In this document: in pieces, positions 43,440 to 54,076 of the stretch
Position numbering within the stretch: the first letter of the stretch is position 1
Layout of the letters: each line of letters starts with the position of its first letter
Assembly (NCBI RefSeq): GCF_932274485.2
Contig: NC_065883.2
Span: 45,230,539-45,294,538, forward strand
DNA: 64,000 nucleotides
Origin: Patella vulgata
Taxonomy: Eukaryota > Mollusca > Gastropoda > Patellidae
Direction of reading: 5' to 3'
Position numbers and translations under genes: made by a program
Notes under the pieces: model-generated
Told to the model about the DNA's origin: nothing
The model's database searches: none
Seen by the model: only the letters and a program-made list of their open reading frames with translations

Positions 43440-43769
43440 ACCTCAAAACATTATGCTTCGACCTCCCCATGAGTCTCGTTCCATGACACATTGGTCAGAA
43501 TAACGCTGGCCACGTCGACGCCATATTCTGGTCCTGCCATCTGCAGTTGATACGCAATACCGACTCTCATCCGTGGACAAAGCAGTTCTCCATTGCCTGT
43601 GTCGCCAGATCTGGTGTTGTTGGACAAACTGTAGATGTTCACGTCGTCGGCGAGGGGTGAGGATCGGTCCACGGTAAAGTCTACGGTGAGACGTCGGCGC
43701 ACTGTATCGGTACTGATGAGTCTTCCGTGTGTTTTTGCTCAGGTAAAGTTGGACATGTGGTCACAAATA
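43440..43769 (-). mobile_element. Tc1/mariner relic (family 2), middle part
   Basis: On the minus strand it encodes the region around the first catalytic Asp, with HRQWRT-like and INCRWQDQNMAST readings shared with 54.55-54.70 kb. Both ends of the transposase are missing. The terminal flank 'ttgctcaggtaaagttggacatg' matches 53390-53415. The next Tc1 inserted at the TA of this flank. Confidence 0.65.
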
Positions 43770-44085
43770 TACTCTAAAAACATTTGGCAAGTTTAATGCA
43801 ATGAACCAACAGAACCACTGAGCTGCACGTACAACACGCAATAGCGCTATACACGTGTGAGGGGTTTATTGTCAATTTCGACACTTCAAGGAAGGGTTGA
43901 TGAAAACTGCCCCGTGCTTGTTTATCTTATCCATGTATGCTTTCCTATCGGTTCTTGCATATGATTTACTGTTAGTGTGTTACGTTTAATTTACAATGAG
44001 ACGTCTTCAACATGACGGACGTCTACGTGTTATTGGCATGCTTCAAATGGGTTCTACACAACGAGCAGTAGCCAACATGCTTAAT

Positions 44086-46272
44086 TAGACCGGTCGCCAA
44101 ATTCAATTTTTCGAGTGAACCTGGAAATTATATACAAAGTTTTTTTTTATGATTTAGTAGCCTATTCTTTCAGAATCTGCCAGGTGAACCTCGGTCACCC
44201 TTGAGCGTTTTGAGAAATTCAAGATGGCGTCAAAGACGGCCGCCACATCAAAGAATCCCCTATAGCTCCGATAGTATTTATTCTAGGATGATAATTTTGG
44301 TGTCTAACCGTATGTTTTGGGGGTCAAGGAATACACTGAAATCATGTATTATGTTGTGGGGTGATTAGTTGATATTAAAACCAAACATGCCAGACAATAT
44401 GGCCCTTTCACTAGCTAGCGGCCGTTGGGGGCAATTATTTCACCGAACCAAACTATATCAGGAGATAAACTATATATTTCTGGACATAAGAGCGTATGAG
44501 TGATAGGATAACACCACATACATCCCTATCAGGGCATTCAGGGCCACATGGGTCGGTCCTGAAAAGGGAGGCACAAGCCGATTGAAAATTTAAAAAAACA
44601 AATTCTACCCGCAAAACAGGAACATAACTTCCACAAAACAAGATAATATCCAGTTTATTACTTTAGTCGTGTTTCTGTCTGCAACCTGTGACACCACAAG
44701 CGCAAAATATTGTATATTCTAAGCCCTCCCTAGTGCAGCTACAAGCACACGTACTGCATGAGATGTCACTATTGCATCCACATCTGATGAGCCGGGACCA
44801 AGTTTACCGGTTGTGATGTTTTCAATTTAGTGTCCTTCTCCCAGCAATACAGTTCTGGATCAAGTTCCGACGGATTCCGATCTTCTAGTGAACGCCACTC
44901 AATAGCTTAGCGATGTCGTATTTTTATGTTCACTGCAAATGCATCATTCGTTGGAGCTAGACTAGATGGTTTAGGTGGGGATGATATCGATACATTTCCA
45001 GTTTTAGATGCCTGATACCTTCCAGCGTGTTTTAAGTCATCGATTTGCAAGAGCTCGGTCCAAAATCACCAATCCAGGAAAGAACAACCGTTGACATTGG
45101 TCAAACTACGGAGAAACACATGTCAATTATCATTGAAATCCTGCCAGCTCATTCTCTTACTGGATGTGACACGGGTACATGCGGCTACGTCGTGTGGAAA
45201 TCAACAGTTTTGAAAGTGGTTAGAGCTTGATTGTATTCTCTCTCACCCCACTCGTCGGAGTAATAGACACTCCAATAGAATCATTGCTCACACAGTTACA
45301 CAGGCCACTGTATTTATGTCAGCTTTTTTATGAACAGAGTTCTAAAAATCTATGTCTGAAACACGCTGGAGGGTGTGGACATCTAAAACTGGAAATGGGT
45401 CGTCATTATTCTCCACCCAAACCATGTAATCTTGCTCAACGAATGATACATTTGCAGGGAACGTAAAAAGAGCTCATCACCAAGCTATTGTGTAGCGTTC
45501 ACTGGAAGATCGGAATCCATCGGAACTTGATCTGGAACAGTATTGCTGGGAGAAAGATACCAAATTGAAAACATTACAAAGGGTAAACTTGCTCTGGAGT
45601 CTGCCATGTGGCTCATCAGATGTGGATGCAGTAGTGACAGCTCATGTAGTACGATTGGTTGTAGCTGCACTAGGGGTGGCTTAGAATATACAATATTTTG
45701 CGCCTGTGCTGTCACAGGTTGCAGCCAGAAACACGACTAAAGTATTAAACTGGATATTTCCTAGTTTTGTGGAAGTTATGTTCCTGTTTTGCGGTTAGAA
45801 ATAGTTTTCTTTAAATGTTCAACAATCAGCTTGTGTCTCCATTTTCAGGACCGACCCATGTGGCCCCGGAGCCCCTGATAGGGCTGTATTTGGTGTTATC
45901 CTATCACTCATACGCTCCTATGTTCAGAAATATATAGTTTGTCTCTAGATTTAGTTTGGTTCGGCGAAATAATCGCCCCCAACCGCCGATAACGAGTTAA
46001 AGGGTCATATTGTCTGGCATGTTTGATTTTAATATCATCTAATCACCCCACAGCATAATAAATGATTTCAGTGTATTTAGACACCATAATTATCATCCTA
46101 GAATAAATACTATGGGAGCTATTAGGGGATTATTTGATGTGGCGGGCGTCTTGGAGGCTATCTTGAATTTCTCAAAACGCTCAAGGGTTGGAAGACACCC
46201 TAGGCTACTAAAATCAATCATAAAAAAACTTTGTATACAATTTCCAGGTTCAGTCATAGGTCTGCCGGACTA
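44086..46272 (+). mobile_element. Fold-back element with ~950-bp inverted arms and a TGCD/Cys-rich gene
   Basis: Ends TAGACCGG...CCGGACTA are flanked by the 3-bp repeat AAT (44083-44085 and 46273-46275). The left arm (44086 to about 45050) and right arm (about 45335 to 46272) are diverged reverse complements over nearly their whole length; for example 'tgaacctggaaatt' near 44116 pairs with 'aatttccaggttca' near 46239, and 'ggacataagagcgtatgagtga' near 44481 with its complement near 45905. The loop is only about 290 bp. The gene runs on the plus strand through loop and right arm, so its 3' half is also present, antisense, in the left arm. The superfamily is unknown; a 3-bp duplication would fit Harbinger-, CACTA- or Academ-like groups. 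Confidence 0.7.
45045..45740 (+). pseudogene. TGCD/Cys-rich family gene remnant in the fold-back element
   Basis: The frame at 45045 has LQELGPKSPIQERTTVDIG and IEILPAHSLTGCDTGTCGY, the LPAHALTGCDT signature of a multicopy metazoan family of unknown function. Downstream, in other frames, come GNVKRAHHQAIV near 45460 and the Cys cluster CGCSSDSSCSTIGCSCTRGG...CACAVTGC at about 45625-45722, equivalent to the cluster at 37.1 kb. Order and spacing fit one protein that has decayed or has introns; the frames differ, so it is listed as broken. Neighbour context (inside long inverted arms) suggests the gene belongs to, or was captured by, the element. Confidence 0.55.
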
Positions 46273-47258
46273 AATGTGTCACGGTCGTTGATCAGCAGAC
46301 TGTGGAACCGGTACCAACAAATACACAATGCTGATGATAGACCTCGTTCAGTTCATCCTTGAGCCACTACACAAGCCCAGGACTGATACATTCGTACACA
46401 GGTCCTGCGAAATCGAGGACAGGAATTCGAGTTATACCCCAAACGATTAGAAATCGGCTACATTGCATCGAATTTGCATGCGCGACGACCGGCAGTTGTG
46501 CCTCCATTAACTCGCCACCACATGGCAAACCGGCGTCAATGGTGTAGGCAGCGTAGAGATTGGGGTAATCGTCGATGGGCGCGTGTAATGTTCTCCGATG
46601 AGTCCAGATTTACTCTGGATTTCACCGATAGGCGTGCTCGCGTTTGGGGGCGTGTAAATAAGTAATCATGCTAACGTTAACGTCAGACAGCATGACAGAT
46701 TCGGGCATGGGTCTGTTATGGTGTGGCGAGGAATCACCATGACTGGCAGAACGAACTTGCATATTGTTCAAGGAAGGGTCACTGGTGTGTACTACCGTGA
46801 CCACATCCTGGCACTGACGTGCATTTGCATGGCTCAGCGTGCATGTTGACGTTTCATCTTTCAAGATGATAATGCCTGTGCCCATCGCCTCGTGTCGTAA
46901 ATAACTACCTCCAGCGTCGCCATAGTGACCTTTCCCCTATAGAGCATATCTGGGGAGACGTGCTCGTGGACGTCAACACGGCAAGAATTGGGCGTGGCAC
47001 TGCAAGAGGAGTGGGTCAGATTGCCCCAAATCGTGATTGTCTGAGGATTGGGTATTAAGACAAAAATCAAAAACGTCCATTTTAACTTTTGACTGTATCT
47101 CTTTGCGAGTAAGATAAGCCGCCCATATGGACTGTTTATGTTCATGTGTAGGCAATTGGCCTGCTATTAACATACACTGGTTACCTCTAATAAAAACAGC
47201 AATGCATGTCCGCAGTTTTGTATTGTTTCTGAATATCTCAAACTTTTTTTGAAAATAT

Positions 47259-48151
47259 TAATATCAAACCATCAGTTACACCTGAACAGTCATAGGAACT
47301 CTTCAAGTATGCAGGAACCTTAGATGTTTTTCTATCACCATATGTGCAATCATTATTAAAACATAACTGTGATTTTATTTGTTTTTAGTATAGTTTATTA
47401 ATTGACGAATGAGCACTATAATGTATCTATACATTAATCATTATCGAAGCATTATAACATAGCTGTTCATTTTATTTCAAAGTTAATCACAGAAGTAACT
47501 ACAATTGAAAGTTGAGAACGATTTTAATGATAAAATGAACAGTAAACTTGCAAAAGTGTATCAGTACCATGGTGTACAGTACATCAGGAAGATCCTTACT
47601 AATGGTGCTCTTGTCAGGGAATGCGAGAAACAAGATGTCGTCACGCTAAAAGGCACGGTGAATTTGGCTGCGTGGACTTTTGCTCGTACATGAAGAAACT
47701 CTTACAGAATCTACAGAATCTAAGTGAAAATCAGTTTTCATAGAGTTATGTGAATGAATTATACCATAAACGAATCAACTAATAATTATCAAAAACGACA
47801 AAAAGAGTGAGTTTTTCGATCGTATTTATTATCCCCCAAGCAGGAAAAGAACAAACACTGTCCTGCCAATAGACATGCAACGATGGTTATTACTAGCATC
47901 ACGTTTGTCTGAATTTGTCCTGAAAAGAACAAAACAAATTAATATTAAAGTCAATTTTTACTCAAACTGAGAAAGATGACGACAAAACATATAGGCATAC
48001 AGCTGAACACAAATATGAGGATACCAATTTGTCTGACATGTCGTCTATAGTAATATAGTCGTTGCGACATTGTTTTCAGCAAGTAATAGAGAAATAAGGT
48101 GACAGTATATTTCATTAATTAATATCTTTGGCAAGTTGGTAGATTCACATA
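47259..48151. other. Unassigned stretch
   Basis: No gene or repeat is recognised. A 62-codon frame (47505-47693, KVYQYHGVQYIRKILTNG, then ECEKQDVVTLKGTVNLAAW) has a plausible protein-like composition but no motif that I know and no visible splice support. Confidence 0.35.
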
Positions 48152-49683
48152 TACTATTCAAAAAAAGTAGGGGATATTTGATTTTTAAGTGTTATTAAAG
48201 TCACCTAATGAAACTGACGAAGAAACAAATGACAAAATGAAATGAAGTTCACATTCATCGATTTATTCCAAATGATCGTTAGACTAAGTAAGGCACAGAC
48301 TGACCATTATAAGGGTAAAATGATACCCGGGGTCAAACAGCAAAGTTACCACAGCATCACAACCAAGTCAGTAACGGGTAAATCCTCCTCTGTTTGCCAA
48401 ACAAGCATTGATCCGACGTGGCATACTCCTAATGAGACGTCTAAGGTCATTTTGGTCCAGATTGTCCCATTCCTGTTGCAACACAGCAGCAAGTTCTTGG
48501 ACATTGGCAGGACGTTGTTGACGTTGACGTAACCTCTGTCCAAGCATGTCCCAGACATGCTCGATGGGGGAGAGGTCGGGACTCAGTGCTGGCCAAGGTA
48601 ATGTGGTGATGTTCTGTTGTTGGAGGTAACCTGTAACGATCCTGGCCCTGTGACATCTTGCGTTGTCATCCTGGAAGATGAAACGGCGGCCATGACGTCG
48701 TGCGAACGCCACAACATGGACTGCCAAGATGTTGTCCCGGTAGTACTGGCCTGTAACACGCCCTGCAACAACATGTAAAGCCGTTCTTCCAGCAACAGTG
48801 ATGCCTCCCCACACCATAACAGAACCACCCCCAAATCGATCATGTCTGATGACGTTAACGTCTTGGAAGCGCTCGTTTCGACGACGCCACACCCTCCTAC
48901 GTCTGTCCAAAAAATCAACAGTGAACCTTGACTCATCTGAAAACATCACATTGCTCCAGCGTCGATTATCCCAGTGTTGACGATCCCTACACCAACGACG
49001 TCTTGCCTGAATGTGATGATCTCTCAAACAAGGGATCACGCGAGGACGTCGGGCGCGAAGGTGACCCCTATGCAGTCGATTCCGAATCGTCTGGCCACTC
49101 ACTCTCACACCAGTGTCTGTTTGAAGACGAGCGCTGATCTGATTTGCTGTGATGACACGATTTCTCAAGGCCAAGGTACGGATAAATCGATCCTGGGCTT
49201 GAGTTGTGGCCCTTGGTCGACCTGAGCGTGGTCTGTCCTGTACATATTGTGTATCACGGTATCTGGACCATAGCCTGCTTATGACAGACTGAGAAACATT
49301 CATCGTCCGCGCCACAACCGCCTGTGTTGTGCCGATCTGTAGCATGCCAAGGGCACGTAACCTTTCATTTTGGGTAAGCCGACGCATATCAAAATTTGTT
49401 TTCTGGTCACTAAAACAATTAAACTGATGTTTCCACCCTGGAATTCAATGCCACAATGACTGTAACATTCAAAGTCAGAGTCGTGCAAATCTTGGGTTGG
49501 ACCCCCATGATGATCCCAAGCATCACCTGCAATTCCATGCGGTAGCTATTGGTGCGGTTGGGCGTCACATGTAACTGGAAATGTTTCTTCTGTTAGGTTC
49601 TATAGTGACTTTTTTCGTAGTCATTTGCATATTTTAGTATTATGCCCCCAAAATCAAATATCCCCTACTTTTTTTGAATAGTA
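48152..49683 (-). mobile_element. Tc1/mariner family T, copy B (intact)
   Basis: Terminal inverted repeats TACTATTCAAAAAAAGTAGG (48152) and complement ending at 49683 are flanked by TA (48150-48151, 49684-49685). At 1532 bp it is the longest of the three copies; copy C lacks 29 bp of the leader (the segment near 49445-49475). The transposase gene is intact. Orientation is opposite to copy C, 320 bp away, so the two transposases are divergently arranged. Confidence 0.95.
48368..49387 (-). CDS. Tc1-type transposase, copy B (339 aa, intact, DD34E)
   Basis: An uninterrupted 339-codon frame of the usual Tc1 length. N-terminal paired-like DNA-binding region: first helix-turn-helix with TQAVVARTMNVSQSVISRLW, a GRPR-type hook (RSGRPRATTQAQ), and the second helix-turn-helix around ITANQISARLQ and VSGQTIRNRLH. 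Catalytic triad: Asp in MFSDESRFTVDF, Asp in IFQDDNARCHRAR, Glu in SPDLSPIEHVWD, with 34 residues between the second Asp and the Glu (DD34E). A Gly-rich GGGSVMVWGGI box lies between. Expected activity is nuclear cut-and-paste transposition at TA sites. Start chosen as the first ATG after the leader, shared by all copies. Relative to copy C there are about seven residue differences, so recent activity is likely. Confidence 0.95.
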   Translation of the reverse strand: MRRLTQNERLRALGMLQIGTTQAVVARTMNVSQSVISRLWSRYRDTQYVQDRPRSGRPRATTQAQDRFIRTLALRNRVITANQISARLQTDTGVRVSGQTIRNRLHRGHLRARRPRVIPCLRDHHIQARRRWCRDRQHWDNRRWSNVMFSDESRFTVDFLDRRRRVWRRRNERFQDVNVIRHDRFGGGSVMVWGGITVAGRTALHVVAGRVTGQYYRDNILAVHVVAFARRHGRRFIFQDDNARCHRARIVTGYLQQQNITTLPWPALSPDLSPIEHVWDMLGQRLRQRQQRPANVQELAAVLQQEWDNLDQNDLRRLIRSMPRRINACLANRGGFTRY

Positions 49684-50003
49684 TATATGTAGAATTGTAC
49701 TAAATCAACTTAGTCTGTAATTGACAGTTGGCACATAAAAAGAGTTATAGAGCCAAAACATAGCTAGTTGTATGTGTCAATAAAATACCACGAGATTACA
49801 CATGAGTGGAATTATTCTAATTGCATCATTTGGCTTAAAGTAACCAATCATATCGTTAATTGAACAGGTTCAGGGCCATTAGACTTCCATTAGATTCAAG
49901 AGAGGTTCCATCCGAGTTCCTAGACAGCCGCGAGGCTGGCTAGGGTGGAGAAATGGTTTTAGCTAGTATTGTTATTTACTATGTATTCGGCTATATATAT
50001 ATA

Positions 50004-51505
50004 TACTATTCAAAAAAAGTAGGGTATATTTGATTTTGGGGGCATAATACTAAAATATGCAATTGACTACGAAAAAAGTCACTATAGAACCTAACAGAAG
50101 AAACATTTCCAGTTACATGTGACGCCCAAACGCACCAATAGCTACCGCATGGAATTGCAGGTGATGCTTGGGATCCTCATGGGAGTCCAACCCAAGATTT
50201 GCACGACTCTGAATTCCAGGGTGGAAACATCAGTTTAATTGTTTTAGTGACCAGAAAACAAATTTTGATATGCGTCGGCTTACCCAAAATGAAAGGTTAC
50301 GTGCCCTTGGCATGCTACAGATCGGCACAACACAGGCGGTTGTGGCGCAGACGATGAATGTTTCTCAGTCTGTCATAAGCAGGCTATGGTCCAGATACCG
50401 TGATACACAATCTGTACAGGACAGACCACGCTCAGGTCGACCAAGGGCGACAACTCAAGCCCAGGATCGTTTTATCCGTACCTTGGCCTTGAGAAATCGT
50501 GTCATCACAGCAAATCAGATCAGCGCTCGTCTTCAAACAGACACTGGTGTGAGAGTGAGTGGCCAGACGATTCGGAATCGACTGCATAGGGGTCACCTTC
50601 GCGCCCGACGTCCTCGCGTGATCCCTTGTTTGAGAGATCATCACATTCAGGCAAGACGTCGTTGGTGTAGGGATCGTCAACACTGGGATAATCGACGCTG
50701 GAGCAATGTGATGTTTTCAGATGAGTCAAGGTTCACTGTTGATTTTTTGGACAGACGTAGGAGGGTGTGGCGTCGTCGAAACGAGCGCTTCCAAGACGTT
50801 AACGTAATCAGACATGATCGATTTGGGGGTGGTTCTGTTATGGTGTGGGGAGGCATCACTGTTGCTGGAAGAACGGCTTTACATGTTGTTGCAGGGCGTG
50901 TTACAGGCCAGTACTACCGGGACAACATCTTGGCAGTCCATGTTGTGCCGTTCGCACGACGTCATGGCCGCCGTTTCATCTTCCAGGATGACAACGCAAG
51001 ATGGCACAGGGCCAGGATCGTTACAGGTTACCTCCAACAACAGAACATCACCACATTACCTTGCCCAGCACTGAGTCCCGACCTCTCCCCCATCGAGCAT
51101 GTCTGGGACATGCTTGGACAGAGGTTACGTCAACGTCAACAACGTCCTGCCAATGTCCAAGAACTTGCTGCTGCGTTGCAACAGGAATGGGACAATCTGG
51201 ACCAAAATGACCTTAGACGTCTCACTAGGAGTATGCCACGTCGGATCAATGCTTGTTTGGCAAACAGAGGAGGATTTACCCGTTACTGACTTGGTTGTGA
51301 TGCTGTGGTAACTTTGCTGTTTGACCCCGGGTATCATTTTACCCTTATAATGGTCAGTCTGTGCCTTACTTAGTCTAACGATCATTTGGAATAAATCGAT
51401 GAATGTGAACTTCATTTCATTTTGTCATTTGTTTCTTCGTCAGTTTCATTAGGTGACTTTAATAACACTTAAAAATCAAATATCCCCTACTTTTTTTGAA
51501 TAGTA
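50004..51505 (+). mobile_element. Tc1/mariner family T, copy C (intact)
   Basis: Inverted repeats TACTATTCAAAAAAAGTAGG at 50004 and the complement ending GAATAGTA at 51505 are flanked by TA inside an (AT)n run (49992-50005). Length 1502 bp. The stretch 49686-50003 between B and C is unrelated AT-rich DNA. Copy C shows slightly different leader (29-bp deletion) but an intact transposase. Confidence 0.95.
50270..51289 (+). CDS. Tc1-type transposase, copy C (339 aa, intact frame)
   Basis: Same architecture as copy B: paired-like DNA-binding domain, GRPR hook, and DD34E catalytic core (MFSDESRFTVDF, IFQDDNARWH, SPDLSPIEHVWD). Differences from B include Gln for Arg in VVAQTMNV, Ser for Tyr in DTQSVQD, Trp for Cys in NARWH and Cys for Trp in TLPCPAL. 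The last two lie beside catalytic motifs and may reduce activity, but the triad itself is intact. The frame is uninterrupted from ATG 50270 to TGA 51287-51289. Confidence 0.95.
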   Translation: MRRLTQNERLRALGMLQIGTTQAVVAQTMNVSQSVISRLWSRYRDTQSVQDRPRSGRPRATTQAQDRFIRTLALRNRVITANQISARLQTDTGVRVSGQTIRNRLHRGHLRARRPRVIPCLRDHHIQARRRWCRDRQHWDNRRWSNVMFSDESRFTVDFLDRRRRVWRRRNERFQDVNVIRHDRFGGGSVMVWGGITVAGRTALHVVAGRVTGQYYRDNILAVHVVPFARRHGRRFIFQDDNARWHRARIVTGYLQQQNITTLPCPALSPDLSPIEHVWDMLGQRLRQRQQRPANVQELAAALQQEWDNLDQNDLRRLTRSMPRRINACLANRGGFTRY

Positions 51506-51846
51506 TATATAAAATGTAGAAGCGAACTGTTGCATTGTTATTCCTGGTAAGACAAACGTCTTAAGAAAACTACAGAAATATGTAGTAAGAAAAGATGCAT
51601 GGGTCGTATGTAAGATGTGGCGACCGGTTTTCTCACGTCCGCTCTCCACGTCAGACAGAAAGGCGCATGGTGCTACACGTCACAAGCTGACCAAACCAAC
51701 TCTTTATTAACTTCCTTGGTACTGTTGACAAAGAACAGACTAGATTTCAGTAATGGACCAAAATAATGCAAAAGGCCCACATATACCATCAATAAATATT
51801 CATTCTGAACCGGAAGATTCAATCTTTAACAAAACTGTAGAGGCAC
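51506..51846. other. Unassigned stretch with minus-strand polyadenylation signal
   Basis: No repeat is recognised. TTTATT at 51703-51708 is an AATAAA on the minus strand and would lie about 140 bp downstream of the stop codon of the exon-like frame at 51847-51998. Confidence 0.4.
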
Positions 51847-51998
51847 TTACTCATTAAATTGTCCTATCCGTTCACAAGCAGGCAAGTTAAATATGCTTTT
51901 AAGCCTTTCATAGAGCAGATCGTCCAAGTTGAGGTTAAAAAAACAAGTCGAATCCTTAAAATTACAGTTATCCTCAACATCTCTCCATCTAAATGCAG
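51847..51998 (-). CDS. Possible terminal exon of an unknown gene
   Basis: On the minus strand a 3' splice-site-like CTTGCACAG precedes an open frame reading AFRWRDVEDNCNFKDST, FFNLNLDDLLYERLKSIFNL and PACERIGQFNE, ending in TAA (51847-51849). An AATAAA follows about 140 bp further. The composition, with two or three Cys and hydrophobic periodicity, is that of real protein, and codon use differs from the surrounding AT-rich DNA. I recognise no family, and no upstream exon is visible on the strand within the neighbouring 1 kb, where Tc1 relics begin. It could also be the end of another mobile element. Confidence 0.25.
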
Positions 51999-52106
51999 CT
52001 GTGCAAGATACGTGTGACGTACATTAAAAACTGTCATCGCCTTGGTTAGAAGATAACAAGCATCATCAGGAAAATGGCTCATATATACCAGCAAAATCAG
52101 AAAGGC

Positions 52107-53300
52107 ACTTTAATCAAATCATTCTAGAAAACGACTTAATGAATGGATCAAAGCAATGTTTTGTGAACAGTATGTTGACACATTGGTGATTAATTCGTCA
52201 CAATTCCAGGACATTACGAGAAGGCTTAGAGTCTGTACACAGTCTATAGATCCGTATCTGGTGTGTCCATCGCGAGTGTCAATAACAGCAGCGCAGCGTA
52301 TGTACATGGAGTGGACCAGACGATTGATAAACGCTATTGGCACCTGGAACCACACCCTCAGAAAAGCCTGACGCTTAAGTCTCCTCCGAATTTCATCCCA
52401 AAGATGTTCAATCGCGTTTAAGTCCGGACTAAGGGCTGACCAGTGCATAACGTTGACAGCGTTCTGCTGTAGAAAGTCCTGAGCACGGGCGTTGTCATGC
52501 TGGAAAACGTTGTTTCGATGACGTTCGAAATGTGGTATGACGTGGGGTCTGAGAGCTTGATCGATGTAGCGCACTGCTGTGATGCCGCCTCCTCTCCCTG
52601 GACGAAGATTTTGGAACCCCACAAGCGCAAGCGCACTAAATACAAAATATGCACATAAAACATTACAGCTTCAATAGCATTATAAATAGATAGAAATAAA
52701 ATTGTGAGTATTTACAGAATACCTAATAAAAGACTAGTTTAAACCAAAATCATCTGGAATAACGCTGGTCACGTTGACGCCATACTCTGGTCCTGCCATC
52801 TGCAGTTGATACGCAATACCGACTCTCTTCTGTGAACAGAACAGTTCTCTATTGCCTGTCTCGCCAGTTCTGGTGTTGTTGGGCAAACTGCCGACGTTCA
52901 CGTCGATGGCGAGGGGTGAGGATCAGTCCACGGTAAGGTCTACGGCACTGTATGGGTACTGATGGGTCTTTCGTGTGTTCCCACTGTGTGACGTGCTGTC
53001 TCAGATGCCTGTGTAAAGGGATTCTGCACGTGCAGTCTTGTGGTAACCTTGGTCTACCAGTTCGGGGGCGCTCATCCGTGGTGTTGGTGGCCCGAAAGCG
53101 TTGCTGATCTGGAAGTGATTGGCAGCGGCTTGGGCAGTGTGGCCAGCGTCGAGTCTTCCAAGCGCTTGGTCCTCTGACCTGTTGTGAGTCGTGGCATGCT
53201 GCTGAGGTTGTAGTGTGAACGATTCAACCAAGTATGTTGGTGCATTTTTATACGGCTGGTCCCGGTGAACAGTACGTGCAGCATGAGTTACATGACAATC
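52107..53300 (-). mobile_element. Tc1/mariner relic (family 2), nearly complete, minus
   Basis: The right terminal region (ACTTTAATCAAATCATTCTAG at about 52107) is shared with 13.07 and 55.34 kb. Transposase readings on the minus strand run from MPRLTTGQRT near 53190 (start), through SSPLA..VN...NNTRTG and INCRWQDQ near 52800, to PGRGGGITAVRYIDQALRPH, FQHDNARAQDFLQQNAVNVM and NAIEHLWDEI near 52400, preserving the second Asp and the Glu. About 125 bp of unrelated AT-rich DNA (52625-52750) replaces the part after the first Asp. Many frame changes; dead. Confidence 0.75.
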
Positions 53301-53419
53301 ATGGAGAACACATTACCATCTCAGAAGTAAGGTTGCGTTTTTGAGAACATTTCCTGGGTTTAATTCTCTGTTTGGGAAAGAGCCTTATTGCTCAGGTAAA
53401 GTTGGACATGTTATCACAA

Positions 53420-54076
53420 ATATAAAAAAAAATTCAAGGAGAAAGAGCATTTTGTATGTGAATCCTCATGTATAATATTTTTAGTTCGTTTTAGGAAACT
53501 TGTTTAATCAATTGGGTACATCCAAGAAATCTCCCTTTTTGAGATTCAAGTTTGAATATTGAAAAACGAGTAGATCGTATTTCGAGATTCGCTAACATAA
53601 AAAAAAATCCAAGTAGAAAGAGCAGTTTTTATGTGAATCCACTGCTCAGGCATCGTCATTTATGACATATTTAGTTCGTTTTAGAAAACGTATTCAATCA
53701 AATGTGTTTTGGAGACATTCTGTAGATATGCATCCATCAAATCTGCTTTTTTGCGATTCAAGTTTGAATATCGAAAAACGAGTAGCTCGTTTTGCAACAT
53801 TCGCCAATATAGAAAAAACAAGGACGTTTTAGGACAAAGATTTAATTAAATTTATTTTGGAGACATTCTGTAGATATACATCCATTATATCTGCTTTTTC
53901 CAGATTCAAGTCTGAGTAGATCGTTTTTCGACATTCGCCAATATCAAAGAACAAGGAGATAGAGGAATTTTTATGTGAATTTATGATATCTTTATTTCGT
54001 TTTAGGAAACTTATTTAATCAAATGTGTTTTGGAGACATTCTGTAGATATACATCAATATCTGTTTTTTCGAGATT
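53420..54076. repeat. Four-unit tandem repeat (units about 150-210 bp)
   Basis: Units begin near 53425, 53598, 53810 and 53955 and share 'tatttagttcgttttaggaaac', 'aatcaaatgtgttttggagacattctgtagatat' and 'gattcaagtttgaatat.gaaaaacgagtag'. The array separates the minus-strand family-2 Tc1 relic from a plus-strand one, and its last unit is split by the SINE. Non-coding. Confidence 0.75.

Larger units (their letters stand above)
43996..47060 (+). pseudogene. Family-E Tc1 transposase, interrupted
   Basis: N-terminal helix-turn-helix codons are 43996-44085 (MRRLQHDGRLRVIGMLQMG...QRAVANMLN). After removal of the 2187-bp insertion and one 3-bp repeat the frame continues directly with the recognition helix (VSRSLISRLW). 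The first catalytic Asp is in MFSDESRF near 46590, and the last readable part is LQEEWV-like near 47000-47030. A stop or frame change occurs in nearly every hundred bases. The insertion therefore struck a copy that was still colinear at this point. Confidence 0.7.
43770..47258 (+). mobile_element. Tc1/mariner (family E), split by a fold-back element
   Basis: The left end TACTCTAAAAA at 43770 follows TA. The leader ('ccactgagctgcac...cacgcaatag') matches the deletion derivative at 11.86 kb, and the right end near 47258 has CTTTTTTTGAAAATATTA. The transposase starts MRRLQHDGRLRVIGMLQMG at 43996, is interrupted after ANMLN at 44085 and continues with VSRSLISRLWNRYQ at 46276. Pieces with RHHMANRRQWCRQRRDWGNR, MFSDESRFTLDFTDRR and the C-terminal 'gcaagaggagtgggtcag' region follow. 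Several frame changes show a dead copy. Confidence 0.75.

Noticed and set aside
47505-47693. 62-codon frame as a gene
   Set aside because: Composition is protein-like but nothing else supports it.
48346-49225. Other frames overlapping the intact transposases on both strands
   Set aside because: They recur in all three Tc1 copies because the copies are nearly identical and are shadows of the transposase frame.
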